Shown here piece after piece: positions 16,259-25,303 of a stretch of DNA of 64,000 bases. The first letter of the stretch is position 1. Every line of letters begins with the position of its first letter. Below the pieces are notes generated by a model. The model searched no databases. It saw only the letters and a program-made list of their open reading frames with translations, and was not told where the DNA came from. The stretch comes from SURF-21 sp964529285 (GTDB lineage Bacteria > Actinomycetota > Geothermincolia > Geothermincolales > RBG-13-55-18), in the NCBI GenBank assembly GCA_964529285.1, contig CAZGWK010000007.1, positions 20,792 through 84,791 of the forward strand, read 5' to 3'. A program made the position numbers and the translations under genes.

Positions 16259-16855
16259 ATGCATGAAAGGACCGGTACTTCGCATCAGAGACTTTTTCTG
16301 GTCGCTTATCTGCTTTTCGCGGTCGCCGTAATCGCGGGTTGCGGCTGTGAGGGCAATGGGGGCCCCCCGCCGGACGGTTCGGAAGGTAGCGGAGGGCGCA
16401 CCGGCATTGATATCGCCCTGCAGACGCTCGCACAGGGCGTGACAAGCGACTACGGCCGCATAAACGAGATACCCGTACCACAGGATACGCCACCGGAATG
16501 CCTGGTCATAAGCGATGCAGAGGGGTTTCAACGCCTACTGTCCCTTGCCTACTTCCAGGAACCCGTCGCCGAGGTCGACTTCGAAGAGTATATCGTCATC
16601 GCGGCAATGCAGGGCCCCAAGAGCACCGGTGGGTACGCTATCTCGATCATGCATGCCTCCCAGAGCGGCAGTGAAGTGCGCGTGGAGATAGACCTGGTCG
16701 AGCCGGAACCGGGCAGTATGACTGCCCAGGTGCTGACCAGCCCTTACCACCTGGTCCTGGCCGAGCGCTCCTCCTTCGACCCCCGCGGCGAACTCACTTT
16801 CACCTTCGTGGACCAGGAGGACAACCTTATCTCCCGGCAGTCCGTCTCGGTATGA
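16259..16855 (+). CDS. Lipoprotein with PrcB-like C-terminal domain
   Basis: The 198-residue exported lipoprotein has a signal peptide ending at AVIAGC (Cys28). After a Gly/Pro-rich linker, residues of about 60-195 match the PrcB C-terminal (protease complex subunit) fold. The core signature is YIVIAAMQGPKSTGGYAISI, then EPEPGSMTAQVLTSPYHLV. In spirochaetes PrcB assists the PrcA protease, but related domains occur widely in lipoproteins of unknown role. No protease gene is adjacent. Confidence 0.8.
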   Translation: MHERTGTSHQRLFLVAYLLFAVAVIAGCGCEGNGGPPPDGSEGSGGRTGIDIALQTLAQGVTSDYGRINEIPVPQDTPPECLVISDAEGFQRLLSLAYFQEPVAEVDFEEYIVIAAMQGPKSTGGYAISIMHASQSGSEVRVEIDLVEPEPGSMTAQVLTSPYHLVLAERSSFDPRGELTFTFVDQEDNLISRQSVSV

Positions 16856-16967
16856 AAAGCTGCCTGCCAGTGTGAGGTCTCGTCCATCATAATAGCCACG
16901 GGCCGCCGCGATGCGCGGCCCCGCGTCCTTAGCGTCGGAATAGTATCCGCAGCATTAGAGAGCAGGT

Positions 16968-18470
16968 GTGCCAGTGCGAAAGGTCATCGTCATAGGCTCG
17001 GGACCGGGAGGGGCCGCTTTCGGCGCCCTGATGGCGCATGACGGCATTGACGTAACCCTCCTGGAGAAGAACGGGTTCGTGGGGGGCAAGTGCTCGTCCC
17101 TTTCCCGCGACGGATATATGGTGGACACGGGCGTGCACATGTTCGGGCGCGGTCCGCTGGGGCCTTTCGGCGAGATAACCCGCATACTGGGGAGGGGCCC
17201 CAGCTGGTCCGTTGTCACCCCATCTTTCACGCTCAGCCTCGGCGGGAGCAACAGGCGCCCGGGCGGGTACAAGCTCGAGATGGCCTCCTCTATCGCCCAT
17301 CCCATCTCTCTTTATAATTTTCTCAAGGGACACCTCAAGGGCTGGCAGAAGATGGGGTGGACTTCGACGGCCGCAAAGTCCCTGGGCGAGCTGGGACCCA
17401 AGGGACTCGCAGCACTTGCGAAGCGGTTCGCGGATCAGCGCTGTCCCCTGTACGCCGAGCTGCAGGACATCTGCGTACGTGACTTCCTGACTTCTCTCTC
17501 CACCTCGGACGGTTTCCTGCGTACCTTCCACGCCCAGGCCATGCTGACCATGGTGCTTCCCTGGCACCGGGCCAGTATGGGAGAGTTCGCATATATCCTG
17601 GCCAGCACCATGCAGGCCTCGCAGCTCTCTTACCCCCGCGGCGGTTCCGCCGCCATACCCTCTTCGTTCCTGTACGCTCTGAAAAAATCCGGCGGCGACG
17701 TACGCCTCTCGTGCGAGGTTTCCAGCATAGAAGTAAGGGAAGGACGCGTGCGCGGCGTGACCACGGCGGAAGGTGAGTTCCTCCCCGGTGACCTCGTGGT
17801 ATCCAGCGCGGGGCTGAAGCGCACCGTCGAGCTGGCGGGCCGGGATTCGTTTCCGCTAGATTATCTGGCCCGGGCCGACGCCCTGAGGGAGTCGGAAGCC
17901 TTTATCGCCATCAAGTTCTTCCTTGACCGTAAGATCTCGTCCATGCGCACCCCTTGCCTCCTGCACATGCCCGCCATGTCTCCCCATAACATGTTCGATT
18001 ACCTCGCTGACGGCGGCATTCCCGATGACCCGTTTCTCTTCGTGACAGCCCCGGGCAAATGGGATCGATCCCTGGTCCCGCCGGGAGGAGACCTGCTCAT
18101 CGTAGGGGTTCCAGCTCCATCCCACCCGGACAACGCCGAACAGGCCGGGCTTATCCTGGACCTTGCGCGTGATACCGCGTCGCATATCTTCCCTGAGATC
18201 GCAAGTGCAACCGTGGAGGTTGAGAGGGTCACGGCCAGTGATGTATCCCGTCTGAGCGGAAGGACCAGCGGAGAATGTATCGGAATAGCCCAGGAGGTGG
18301 GCCAGAGCGTCAGCAGCCGGCCTCCTGCCCGCACGCCGGTACACGGCCTCTTTGTGGTGGGCGCGGACGCTGGCGGCCGCGGTATCGGGACGGAGATGGC
18401 AGCGGACAGCGCGCTGCGCCTTTACTGTCAACTCAAGGACGGCCTGCATCTCCAAGACACGCCCTGTTGA
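16968..18470 (+). CDS. FAD-dependent oxidoreductase, phytoene desaturase-like
   Basis: A flavin amine oxidase/phytoene dehydrogenase-related protein (COG1233 type) of 500 residues. The N-terminal Rossmann motif GSGPGGAAFG is at 11-20, and LLEKNGFVGGKCSS completes the FAD site. A C-terminal segment (GLFVVGADAGGRGIGTEMAA) binds FAD again. Substrate is unknown: carotenoid, prenyl or other polyene desaturation or isomerisation are all possible, and no phytoene synthase is present in the window. GTG 16968 is taken as start, with a second GTG two codons later; the ribosome-binding site is weak (AGCAGGT). Confidence 0.83.
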   Translation: MPVRKVIVIGSGPGGAAFGALMAHDGIDVTLLEKNGFVGGKCSSLSRDGYMVDTGVHMFGRGPLGPFGEITRILGRGPSWSVVTPSFTLSLGGSNRRPGGYKLEMASSIAHPISLYNFLKGHLKGWQKMGWTSTAAKSLGELGPKGLAALAKRFADQRCPLYAELQDICVRDFLTSLSTSDGFLRTFHAQAMLTMVLPWHRASMGEFAYILASTMQASQLSYPRGGSAAIPSSFLYALKKSGGDVRLSCEVSSIEVREGRVRGVTTAEGEFLPGDLVVSSAGLKRTVELAGRDSFPLDYLARADALRESEAFIAIKFFLDRKISSMRTPCLLHMPAMSPHNMFDYLADGGIPDDPFLFVTAPGKWDRSLVPPGGDLLIVGVPAPSHPDNAEQAGLILDLARDTASHIFPEIASATVEVERVTASDVSRLSGRTSGECIGIAQEVGQSVSSRPPARTPVHGLFVVGADAGGRGIGTEMAADSALRLYCQLKDGLHLQDTPC

Positions 18471-18658
18471 TAGGAAAGCTACCCTTGTAAAGTTCTCGCC
18501 GCTTTCGCTCCGTCCTCTTCAAAAAACCTTGCGGCCACCCGATAATCCCAATAGTCTCTTAACGTAACAGCATTATGGCGGTACGTCACGTGAAGCTAGT
18601 GAAATTATTATGACCCGCTGGCCTATGGTGCGATCCACCGCGATCAAGGAGGTATGGA

Positions 18659-19606
18659 ATGCTCTGCCCCAACTGCAACCAGGAAAACGCGGACAATGCC
18701 GCGTTCTGCCGCTTCTGCGGCCAGTCTCTGAAGGACGCCACGCAAGCGGCGGCACCGGATGCCGCCATGCCGGCGGCGGCCGCCCCCACACCGCAAGCCC
18801 CACCCGGCCCACCTGCCTCGCCGGGATCTCCGTCCGCGAGCGGGCTCGCCCCCACCTCGCTTTCCGGCCTGGTGGAGGAATCCAAGGAAATGGAAGTCCC
18901 CGATGCGTTCAGCCTCCAGAGCAAGAAACTTCTGCGGGTCAACATGGCCGCATGCGGTGGACAGGTTCTGAGCAAGGTGGGCTCCATGGTGGCTTACCAG
19001 GGCCAGATAAGCTTCACCCGCCAGGGCAGCGGTGGCGCTGCGAAGTGGGTCAAAAAAGCGATCTCGGGGGAGTCTTTCTCGCTCATGCTCTGCCAGGGCG
19101 AGGGCGATCTTTTCCTCGCCGACGCTGCCAACAACGTCATCCTGCTCTATCTCAACAATGAGACCATAACCGTGGAAGCCCTCAACCTCCTGGCCTTCAC
19201 GCCCAGCATCGCATGGGACATCAAGAGGATACAGGGTGCGGCGGGCATGGTGACAGCGGGCCTTTGGACGGTTCAGCTATCCGGTACGGGTTACCTCGCT
19301 TTGATCTGCAAGGGCGATCCCCTCACCTTGGAAGTAACGCCCGAACAGCCCTGCTACACGGACCCCAATGCCACCGTTGCATGGTCGCAAGGCCTGGATC
19401 CCCAGATACATGTCGATGCCAACCTGAAAAGCCTCAGCGGCCTGCTCGGCTCGCGGCATGGAGAGCTGTTCCAACTGGCCTTCGCGGGAAACGGATACGT
19501 CGTGATCCAGCCCAGCGAGGAGGCCCCTAAGACCAGCCTGCAGGACCCCAAGAGCGGAGGCAGCGGCAGCGCGGGCGGCCTGCTCGGTGGGATCCTGGGA
19601 CAGTAG
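18659..19606 (+). CDS. Zinc-ribbon protein with AIM24 domain
   Basis: The 315-residue protein has an N-terminal zinc ribbon (CPNCNQENADNAAFCRFCG, residues 3-21). A disordered Ala/Pro linker of about 50 residues follows, then an AIM24/TIGR00266-type beta-rich domain at about 88-285 (LSKVGSMVAYQGQISF and GLWTVQLSGTGYLAL). The bacterial role of AIM24 proteins is unknown. The C-terminus is Gly/Ser-rich. ATG 18659 has a near-perfect ribosome-binding site (CAAGGAGG). Confidence 0.88.
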   Translation: MLCPNCNQENADNAAFCRFCGQSLKDATQAAAPDAAMPAAAAPTPQAPPGPPASPGSPSASGLAPTSLSGLVEESKEMEVPDAFSLQSKKLLRVNMAACGGQVLSKVGSMVAYQGQISFTRQGSGGAAKWVKKAISGESFSLMLCQGEGDLFLADAANNVILLYLNNETITVEALNLLAFTPSIAWDIKRIQGAAGMVTAGLWTVQLSGTGYLALICKGDPLTLEVTPEQPCYTDPNATVAWSQGLDPQIHVDANLKSLSGLLGSRHGELFQLAFAGNGYVVIQPSEEAPKTSLQDPKSGGSGSAGGLLGGILGQ

Positions 19607-19666
19607 AGAGGGTCGGGGGTCCAGCCGCGGCCGGTTGGATACGGCGCGCCGTCCCCTTACCGAGGG

Positions 19667-19675
19667 TGGTAAAAT
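19667..19675 (+). promoter_or_regulatory. Extended -10 promoter of the activase operon
   Basis: TGG plus TAAAAT (19670-19675) lies 49 bp ahead of ATG 19725, leaving a leader of about 43 nt that holds the GGAGGTTAG ribosome-binding site. Confidence 0.5.
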
Positions 19676-19724
19676 GCGCTTAGGGAACATGCCGGTGAAT
19701 GCTTTCTGGTTTTCTGGAGGTTAG

Positions 19725-20498
19725 ATGATGAGGTCCATGGGATGCGATGTTGGCAGTCTCTTCTCCAAGGCAGTGATCATGGACGGCGATCGAATTGTCG
19801 CATCCAGGGTGATCGAGACAACGGGAAACATCGCAGGAGATATCGAAGGCCTCGTGGACACGCTGTGCCGCGAAGCAGGGATGGACATGGAGTCGCTCGA
19901 CGGCATCGTAGGCACGGGCAGTGGTGCGGAGTTCATAGAAGACGCCGATTTCCTCGAGGACGAGATAGCATGTATCGGCTGGGCCGCTCGCTGTTTCCTC
20001 CCCGACGTCGAACTGGTGGTGGATATCGGAGGGCAGAGCATAACCTCCATTCTTCTCGATGAGGAAGGCGACGTGGCCGATTTCATGCGCAACGACAAGT
20101 GCGCCTCCGGAACGGGTCGTTTCCTGGAGGTCATGAGCGACGCCGTCGGTATACCGGTGGAGCGCATAGACGAAGCCGCATCCCGGGCCACGAAACAGGT
20201 AAGCATCAGCTCCCAGTGTGGTGTCTTCGTGGAAAGCGAGGTCATCACGCATGTGAACAACGGCGAATCGCCGCAGGACATAGTTGCCGGGCTATGCGAC
20301 TCGGTGGCCCGCATCGTGACCTCGCAGGCCAGGCGCTTCGGCGTGGGGAACAACTATACCTTTACCGGGGGTGTTGCCAAAGTGAAAGCCGTGGTGGACC
20401 TGATATGTTCTCGCATGGAAGGGGAATACATGCCCTTTCCCTGTGACACGCACCTTGCGACGGCCATCGGTGCCGCCCTCCTAGCGGAAGCCGATTAG
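19725..20498 (+). CDS. BadF/HgdC-type ATP-dependent reductive activase
   Basis: An ASKHA-fold ATPase of the 2-hydroxyacyl-CoA dehydratase/benzoyl-CoA reductase activator family. It injects low-potential electrons into a partner enzyme with ATP hydrolysis. The 257-residue length equals the minimal HgdC homodimer type. Cys126 (KCASGTGRF) and Cys165 (SSQCGVF) are the two ligands per subunit of the shared [4Fe-4S] cluster. ATP-binding motifs include MGCDVGSLFSKA at 5-16 and DIGGQS at 100-105. The expected partner (dehydratase, reductase or double-cubane protein) is not in the window; the next genes are CdhC-like and CooC-like. Confidence 0.9.
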   Translation: MMRSMGCDVGSLFSKAVIMDGDRIVASRVIETTGNIAGDIEGLVDTLCREAGMDMESLDGIVGTGSGAEFIEDADFLEDEIACIGWAARCFLPDVELVVDIGGQSITSILLDEEGDVADFMRNDKCASGTGRFLEVMSDAVGIPVERIDEAASRATKQVSISSQCGVFVESEVITHVNNGESPQDIVAGLCDSVARIVTSQARRFGVGNNYTFTGGVAKVKAVVDLICSRMEGEYMPFPCDTHLATAIGAALLAEAD

Positions 20499-20499
20499 T

Positions 20500-21222
20500 G
20501 TGGGACTTTTCGATCGGCCCCTGGCCGAGGTCAATGACTACATAAAGCGCAAGTACCGGGACGGTTCGGCCAAGGTACTGCCCTTTACGCCTGTTCTCCC
20601 CCGTGCGGATGCCGCACAGGTCATCCTAAGCGAGAACACCGGCCTTGAGCTCGGCAACCCGGGAATGGCGTCGCGTTCCCTGCTTCTCTGGGATGGTGGC
20701 GACAGCCTTGTGGACGAACGCATAACCCTCGTGGGCCCGGACTTCTTCGAGTCGGCCTCGCAAAGTATACCCTTCGCGCAGGTGGTGATGGTGGCCGGCG
20801 ATTTCTCGGACGAATACGACAGCTACCGTGACCTGCGAGACGCCACCTACAACATACGCCTGCGGGGCTTCATGATGCGTGTCTTCCCAGGCAGGCAGTC
20901 CATCTGGTGCCGCGTCAGTAAGGAAGCCCTGGCGGGGGGTTTCAGCGCCCAGATCCTGGGCAGCTCTCTGATCCAGTCTCTCAAGCAGCTCGATTTCGTC
21001 CGCAGCGCGGAGGTGCTCATGGTCACCTCCTCGAAGGAGGACGTCGATGAGCTGGCGGAACCCGCCGACATGGTGCTGGATATCGTCGAAGCCCTGATCA
21101 AGATGTACGAGGAGATGAACTTCGACTGCGAGGAATGCGAGTACTACGAAGTCTGCGACGAGGTAGTGGAGCTGAGACGGATACGCGACAGGCTCCAGGC
21201 CGAGCGCGAGGGAAAGGGATGA
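20500..21222 (+). CDS. CdhC (acetyl-CoA synthase beta)-like protein without A-cluster domain
   Basis: The 240-residue protein resembles the non-catalytic part of the CODH/acetyl-CoA synthase beta subunit (CdhC/AcsB). The matching stretches, judged by eye, are LVGPDFFESASQSIPFAQVV, the DEYDSYRDLRD and WCRVSKEALAGGF segments, and a closing DCEECEYYEVC. It lacks the later domain that holds the Ni-Fe-S A-cluster cysteines, so it cannot be an acetyl-CoA synthase by itself. GTG 20500 begins one base after the activase stop, so translation is coupled. It may be a scaffold or regulatory paralogue; function unknown. Confidence 0.65.
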   Translation: MGLFDRPLAEVNDYIKRKYRDGSAKVLPFTPVLPRADAAQVILSENTGLELGNPGMASRSLLLWDGGDSLVDERITLVGPDFFESASQSIPFAQVVMVAGDFSDEYDSYRDLRDATYNIRLRGFMMRVFPGRQSIWCRVSKEALAGGFSAQILGSSLIQSLKQLDFVRSAEVLMVTSSKEDVDELAEPADMVLDIVEALIKMYEEMNFDCEECEYYEVCDEVVELRRIRDRLQAEREGKG

Positions 21223-21226
21223 GGAT

Positions 21227-22006
21227 ATGCCGCGGGCGAAGGGGGACGAGACGAAAATAGTGATCGCGGTCTGCGGCAAAGGCGGCGTAGGCAAGACGAC
21301 CTTGTCCGCACTGCTCTCCCGCCTGCTCGCCGAGGACTCCAGCGGTAAAGCGCTCGTGGTCGACGCGGACCCGGCCGTCGGACTGGGCATGGCGCTGAGC
21401 AGTTTTCCCGAGCGCACAGTAAACGACGTCCGCAAGGAGATCATCGCCACGGTGCGCAAGCACTCCACGGACAGCGTCGACCTCGCCGCGTCCATAGACT
21501 ACAAGATGCTGGAGATCGTCCTCGATTCCGGAAACCTCGCCTTCCTTTCCGTGGGACGTCCGGAGGAAGACGGCTGTTACTGCCAGCTCAACACCCTGCT
21601 GCGAGAGGCCATAGAAGGCCTCTCCGACCACTTCGCGCTGACTCTGGTCGATGCCGAGGCGGGAGTCGAGCAGGTAAACCGGCGGGTCATGCGCTCCGTC
21701 TCACATCTCCTGCTGGTGAGCGATACCACACTCAAGGCCGTGCGCGTGGCGGAGTCCATCCGCGACGTGGCCGACGAGGCCGTCAATTACCGCAAGTTGG
21801 GGTTGATCATCAACCGCGCCCGCGGTGAAGAGGAAGCTGAGAAGCTGGCCTCGCGCACCTCCCTGCCCCTGCTGGGATGGATACCCGAGGACGACACGGT
21901 GCGGCAGTTCGATTCCGAGGCCCGCAGCTTCTTAGAGATCACGACCTGCCCCGCGCTGGAAGCGATAAGGTCGCACATCCTGGACAGTGGTTTCCTGCTG
22001 GATTGA
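21227..22006 (+). CDS. CooC-type P-loop ATPase
   Basis: A MinD/NifH-related ATPase of the CooC family, which helps insert nickel into CO dehydrogenase or related metalloenzymes. The deviant Walker A motif GKGGVGKTT is at 17-25, and DADPAVGLG (47-55) follows. Cys117 and Cys119 in GCYC match the metal-binding pair of CooC dimers. Length (259) is normal. It starts four bases after the CdhC-like gene, completing a tight three-gene operon. No CODH catalytic gene is in the window. Confidence 0.88.
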   Translation: MPRAKGDETKIVIAVCGKGGVGKTTLSALLSRLLAEDSSGKALVVDADPAVGLGMALSSFPERTVNDVRKEIIATVRKHSTDSVDLAASIDYKMLEIVLDSGNLAFLSVGRPEEDGCYCQLNTLLREAIEGLSDHFALTLVDAEAGVEQVNRRVMRSVSHLLLVSDTTLKAVRVAESIRDVADEAVNYRKLGLIINRARGEEEAEKLASRTSLPLLGWIPEDDTVRQFDSEARSFLEITTCPALEAIRSHILDSGFLLD

Positions 22007-22016
22007 CGAAAGGGGT

Positions 22017-22871
22017 TTACTCGATCTCCCCGTCCATTTTGCGCAGGATGACCTGGCCGCTGCGCAGCAGCCCCTGCAGGGCCGCATAGGCGCTGTCCTT
22101 GTCCACCACCACCTCTCCCTCGAAGGTGCCGTCGGCTATCTGCTCCGCCATGCGGTTGAGCTCCTCCACCGGCTCCATGACGTACTTGCCGCTGAAATAA
22201 CGCAGGCCGAGAGTGGTGATGAGCAAGGTGATCAGGACGGCGATGCCCGCCGCGACGGACATGCGCACGATGAGGTCGTTGCGCTGGGATACGAAGTAGT
22301 CGTCGATCTCCCGCATCTCGGCGGTGCGGTCTACGATGTCGTTGACAATGAACTCCTCAAAGCCGTAGCCGCTCAGGTCTATGGGGTAGAACACGGATAC
22401 GAAGAAGCCTTCCTCTCCAGCCAGGCTGTCCATGACCACGTGATCCTCATCAGGCGGCACCGCCGGAAGTTCACCCAGGTCCACATCCAGGCCGGACGGC
22501 GTGAGGTAGGTGACCACCTCGCCGTCTTCGATTACGCCCACGTACTCGAGCGGGTTGCTCATGGCAGCCATCTGCATGACCAGTTGGTAGAGATAATCCG
22601 CCTCGCCCTGCATTATGCGGTTCAGGACGTCCTCGTTCAACAGCTCCAAGAACTCCATGTTGGTGCTGATCGTACCCGTATGTTTTCCCAGGTCCTTGAT
22701 GGTATTAACCGTCTTGTCCAGGACTATCTGCTTGTTCTTCTCTATGTTTTCGTTGGTGGTCAGGATGACATCGGCCATGAAGTATGCTATCACCCCCAGA
22801 ACCAGGAGCAGGGTCATAAGGGTGACGGCGAGGACAAGCTTCCTCATCTCCTTGCCGGTTACGCGTTTCAT
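22017..22871 (-). CDS. Membrane sensor: extracellular (Cache-like) domain plus HAMP, no output domain
   Basis: The 284-residue protein has a membrane helix at about 10-35, an extracellular domain of about 150 residues, a second helix at about 203-222 (MSVAAGIAVLITLLITTLGL), and a HAMP-like segment (VMEPVEELNRMAEQIADGTF). It ends soon after HAMP, so no kinase, cyclase or chemoreceptor domain is present. It may signal through a separate partner or be a truncated sensor. ATG 22871 follows a run of six G residues. It converges on the CooC gene with a 10-bp gap. Confidence 0.75.
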   Translation of the reverse strand: MKRVTGKEMRKLVLAVTLMTLLLVLGVIAYFMADVILTTNENIEKNKQIVLDKTVNTIKDLGKHTGTISTNMEFLELLNEDVLNRIMQGEADYLYQLVMQMAAMSNPLEYVGVIEDGEVVTYLTPSGLDVDLGELPAVPPDEDHVVMDSLAGEEGFFVSVFYPIDLSGYGFEEFIVNDIVDRTAEMREIDDYFVSQRNDLIVRMSVAAGIAVLITLLITTLGLRYFSGKYVMEPVEELNRMAEQIADGTFEGEVVVDKDSAYAALQGLLRSGQVILRKMDGEIE

Positions 22872-23074
22872 GATACCCCCCCAATCGTGATATGGATTAC
22901 GCAAAACCGCACGCTTCAGCACTTACCTATAATTTCTTGCACGAAAGCGCGGCCCCCTTTAATTTGAACAGCGGTCAGATTAACCGTTTGAAGGTATTTT
23001 TTTAATATCAGCGGCCGGTACCGCCGGCCGCTTCACAGAATTACAACGACTCAAGGCCCGTTTTCCCGCCCGGT

Positions 23075-24910
23075 TTATGCCTCCGGCATTTCCTCCAGCT
23101 CCATCTCACGCAGAACTTTCTTGTTCACCTTGAATACCTCGGTAAGGGGCATCTCATCGAGAAATACTATAGTCCTGGGAACCGCGTACTTGGCCACTTT
23201 TTCCTTGATATACGACAGGTAGTCTTCCTCGCTTACCCTGCCCCTGTAATCGGCTTTGAGCTGGATATAGACCTTTATGCGCTCGCTACCCTCCCTCTCG
23301 GGGTCGGGCACCCCGATCGTCGCCGCTGTTTCGGTGGCGGGATGGCCGTAGAGGATATCGTCTATTTCGCGCGTGTAGACCTTGTACCCGGAGACGATGA
23401 CCATGTCCTTGGTGCGGTCGACGATGGAGAAGTAGCCGTTTTCGTCCATCTTGACCACGTCGCCGGTGTGCACGAACCCTTCCTCGTCAAGGCCCCCGCC
23501 CGGCTCGGGCCAGTACCCCAGCATGCGCTGGGGGCCGTCGAGCAGCATCTCGCCGACCGTACCCTCCTCGATCATCTCCCGGAACGATATGGGGTTGCCC
23601 GTGTCCACCTCCAACACCTTGACCACCGTGTCCGGTACCGGTATGCCGATAGTGGCCCGTTTCTCCACTCCCTTCAGCTTCTCAGACTTGCGGTTGCGGT
23701 CAGATACCAGACCCAGTATGGCCAGGAACACCTTGCCGTACGCCTTCGGGCCCAGCATCTTTGCCGCGGAGTTCATGAATGCCTTGTTCAATGCGTTGAA
23801 CATCAGCTTGTTCATGATGGGCACCATCTTGCGGCCTCCCATGGCGCGTATGTTGGCCGAGACGTTGAAGTGAGTCACCGGCCCCAGCTCGGACAGCCCA
23901 TAACCCTCCGAGACGAAGGTTTTGCTCTCTTTCTCGAACTTCTCCTGCACGGTGGGAGGAAGGGCGGCGGAGCCGGATATGCCGATGATCCTTGTGGCCT
24001 TGATATCTTCCTCGAGCAGCTTCATGAACTGGGTGGGTACGCCGAACTGCAGGACGGGATTGTATTCGTGGATCATCTTCAACATGGACTTGGTGTCCCT
24101 GGGATCGGTGATGATGAGCATGTTATACATGCCGTTGATCATGGTATGCATGATGCAATGGCCGTAGCTATGGAAGAAGGGCAAGCCTATCAGGACCGAG
24201 ACGTTGCCCTCGAGAATCCCGGCGATGGGGCCGAACATGGCGGGGTTCTGCATCGCGTTGGCTACGGTATTGCGGTGGGTAAGCATGCATCCCTTGGGGA
24301 GCCCGGTGGTGCCCCCGGTGAAGAGCAGGGTCTCCAGGTCTTCTGATGCCCGTATGGAGACGCGGGGGGGCACGGGCTCGGTCTGCGCGATGATCTCGGT
24401 CAGCCACATGGCGTCGGGCACCTCCGCACGCTGCGAGGGGCGGTCCGAGTAATCGTCAATCCTGGTGATGATGATGTTGGGGGAGCCCATGAACTCGCGC
24501 AGCGACTCGGCCATCGGCAGGTGCTCCTCCAGACAGATCATTGCCCCGGGAGAGCTCTCGGTGAACTTGTGGGAGAGTATATCGAGAGGCTCGAGAAAAC
24601 TGCAGGGCACGTGCACGGCGCCGGCTTTGGATATGCCCGCGTCGGCGATGACGAACTGGGCTGAAGTGGGCAGCAGGGTCGCCACCCTGTCTCCCTTCTC
24701 CACCCCCATACCGGCCAGGGCGTTGGACAGCCTGTCGGCATGATCCTTCAATTCCGGATAGGTGATCTCCAGCCCCATCTGCACGCAGCCCATCTTCGGG
24801 CGTTTTTCCGCGGCCCGGTCCAGGAAATAATGTGAGGGCTCTTCCGGATAGGGCTCGAGTGATTTCGCAATGCCGACGATCTCATACTCTTTAAACCACG
24901 CATAATCCAT
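23075..24910 (-). CDS. AMP-forming acyl-CoA synthetase (long-chain fatty acid-CoA ligase type)
   Basis: Activates a carboxylic acid to its CoA thioester with ATP. The 611-residue protein has the adenylate-forming core motif LLFTGGTTGLPKGC (about 200), a YGLSELGP motif (about 334) and the C-terminal VHTGDVVKMDENGYF/IVDRTKDMVIVSGYK segment. FKVNKKVLRE near the end carries the catalytic Lys. This fits FadD-like enzymes, and chain length cannot be read from sequence. A role feeding the (R)-hydratase/SDR pair is possible. ATG 24910 follows AAGGGGG; a TTG one codon upstream is an alternative. Confidence 0.9.
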   Translation of the reverse strand: MDYAWFKEYEIVGIAKSLEPYPEEPSHYFLDRAAEKRPKMGCVQMGLEITYPELKDHADRLSNALAGMGVEKGDRVATLLPTSAQFVIADAGISKAGAVHVPCSFLEPLDILSHKFTESSPGAMICLEEHLPMAESLREFMGSPNIIITRIDDYSDRPSQRAEVPDAMWLTEIIAQTEPVPPRVSIRASEDLETLLFTGGTTGLPKGCMLTHRNTVANAMQNPAMFGPIAGILEGNVSVLIGLPFFHSYGHCIMHTMINGMYNMLIITDPRDTKSMLKMIHEYNPVLQFGVPTQFMKLLEEDIKATRIIGISGSAALPPTVQEKFEKESKTFVSEGYGLSELGPVTHFNVSANIRAMGGRKMVPIMNKLMFNALNKAFMNSAAKMLGPKAYGKVFLAILGLVSDRNRKSEKLKGVEKRATIGIPVPDTVVKVLEVDTGNPISFREMIEEGTVGEMLLDGPQRMLGYWPEPGGGLDEEGFVHTGDVVKMDENGYFSIVDRTKDMVIVSGYKVYTREIDDILYGHPATETAATIGVPDPEREGSERIKVYIQLKADYRGRVSEEDYLSYIKEKVAKYAVPRTIVFLDEMPLTEVFKVNKKVLREMELEEMPEA

Positions 24911-25260
24911 CAAATGCGACCCCCTTCATCTCTATCTATGCAGATCTTGATCCGTAAATATTATACACATTTCAGAATTATATTCACCTTTGGATTGTGG
25001 TTATGGCCTTATGGCTCATTATCTTATTCGCTTTCCTGCACTCCTGAGCTGCATCCCCAAACTTTCCCCGTACGTTTAACTTCACAGGCTGTGATCGTTT
25101 TCCCTGCCATGAACGGGGCGGTCGAATTGGAACTGACGCGTCATTACTATACTTCCATGTTACTTTGTAGTCAATAAATCGGTGCTCTTAACCATCCGGC
25201 TCCCGGCATCTTTATGCGCCTCGAGCGATGAGACACTTGCGGAAGAGAGTGCGAACAGAA
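24911..25260. other. AT-richer intergenic region upstream of the acyl-CoA synthetase
   Basis: No gene seen. Minus-strand TATAAT copies at about 24957-24962 and 24980-24985 are plausible -10 boxes for the acyl-CoA synthetase. The rest (25000-25240) shows no repeat, RNA or ORF that I can support. Confidence 0.4.
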
Positions 25261-25287
25261 AAGAGGCCGGGCCGGGCCCGGCCTCTT
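25261..25287 (-). terminator. Rho-independent-like terminator after the 25304 lipoprotein
   Basis: AAGAGGCCGGGC (25261-25272) pairs perfectly with GCCCGGCCTCTT (25276-25287) around a 3-nt loop. On the minus strand the stem ends in T residues and leads into TTCTGTTC. It lies 17 bp beyond the stop of the lipoprotein gene. Confidence 0.75.
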
Positions 25288-25303
25288 AGGGAAGGCTCTA
25301 TGT

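Noticed and set aside
20500..21222. Functional acetyl-CoA synthase
   Set aside because: The A-cluster cysteine region is missing, so only the CdhC-like part can be claimed.
23011..23031. Terminator after the acyl-CoA synthetase
   Set aside because: GCGGCCGG/CCGGCCGC forms a good stem, but the following minus-strand bases are A-rich rather than T-rich.
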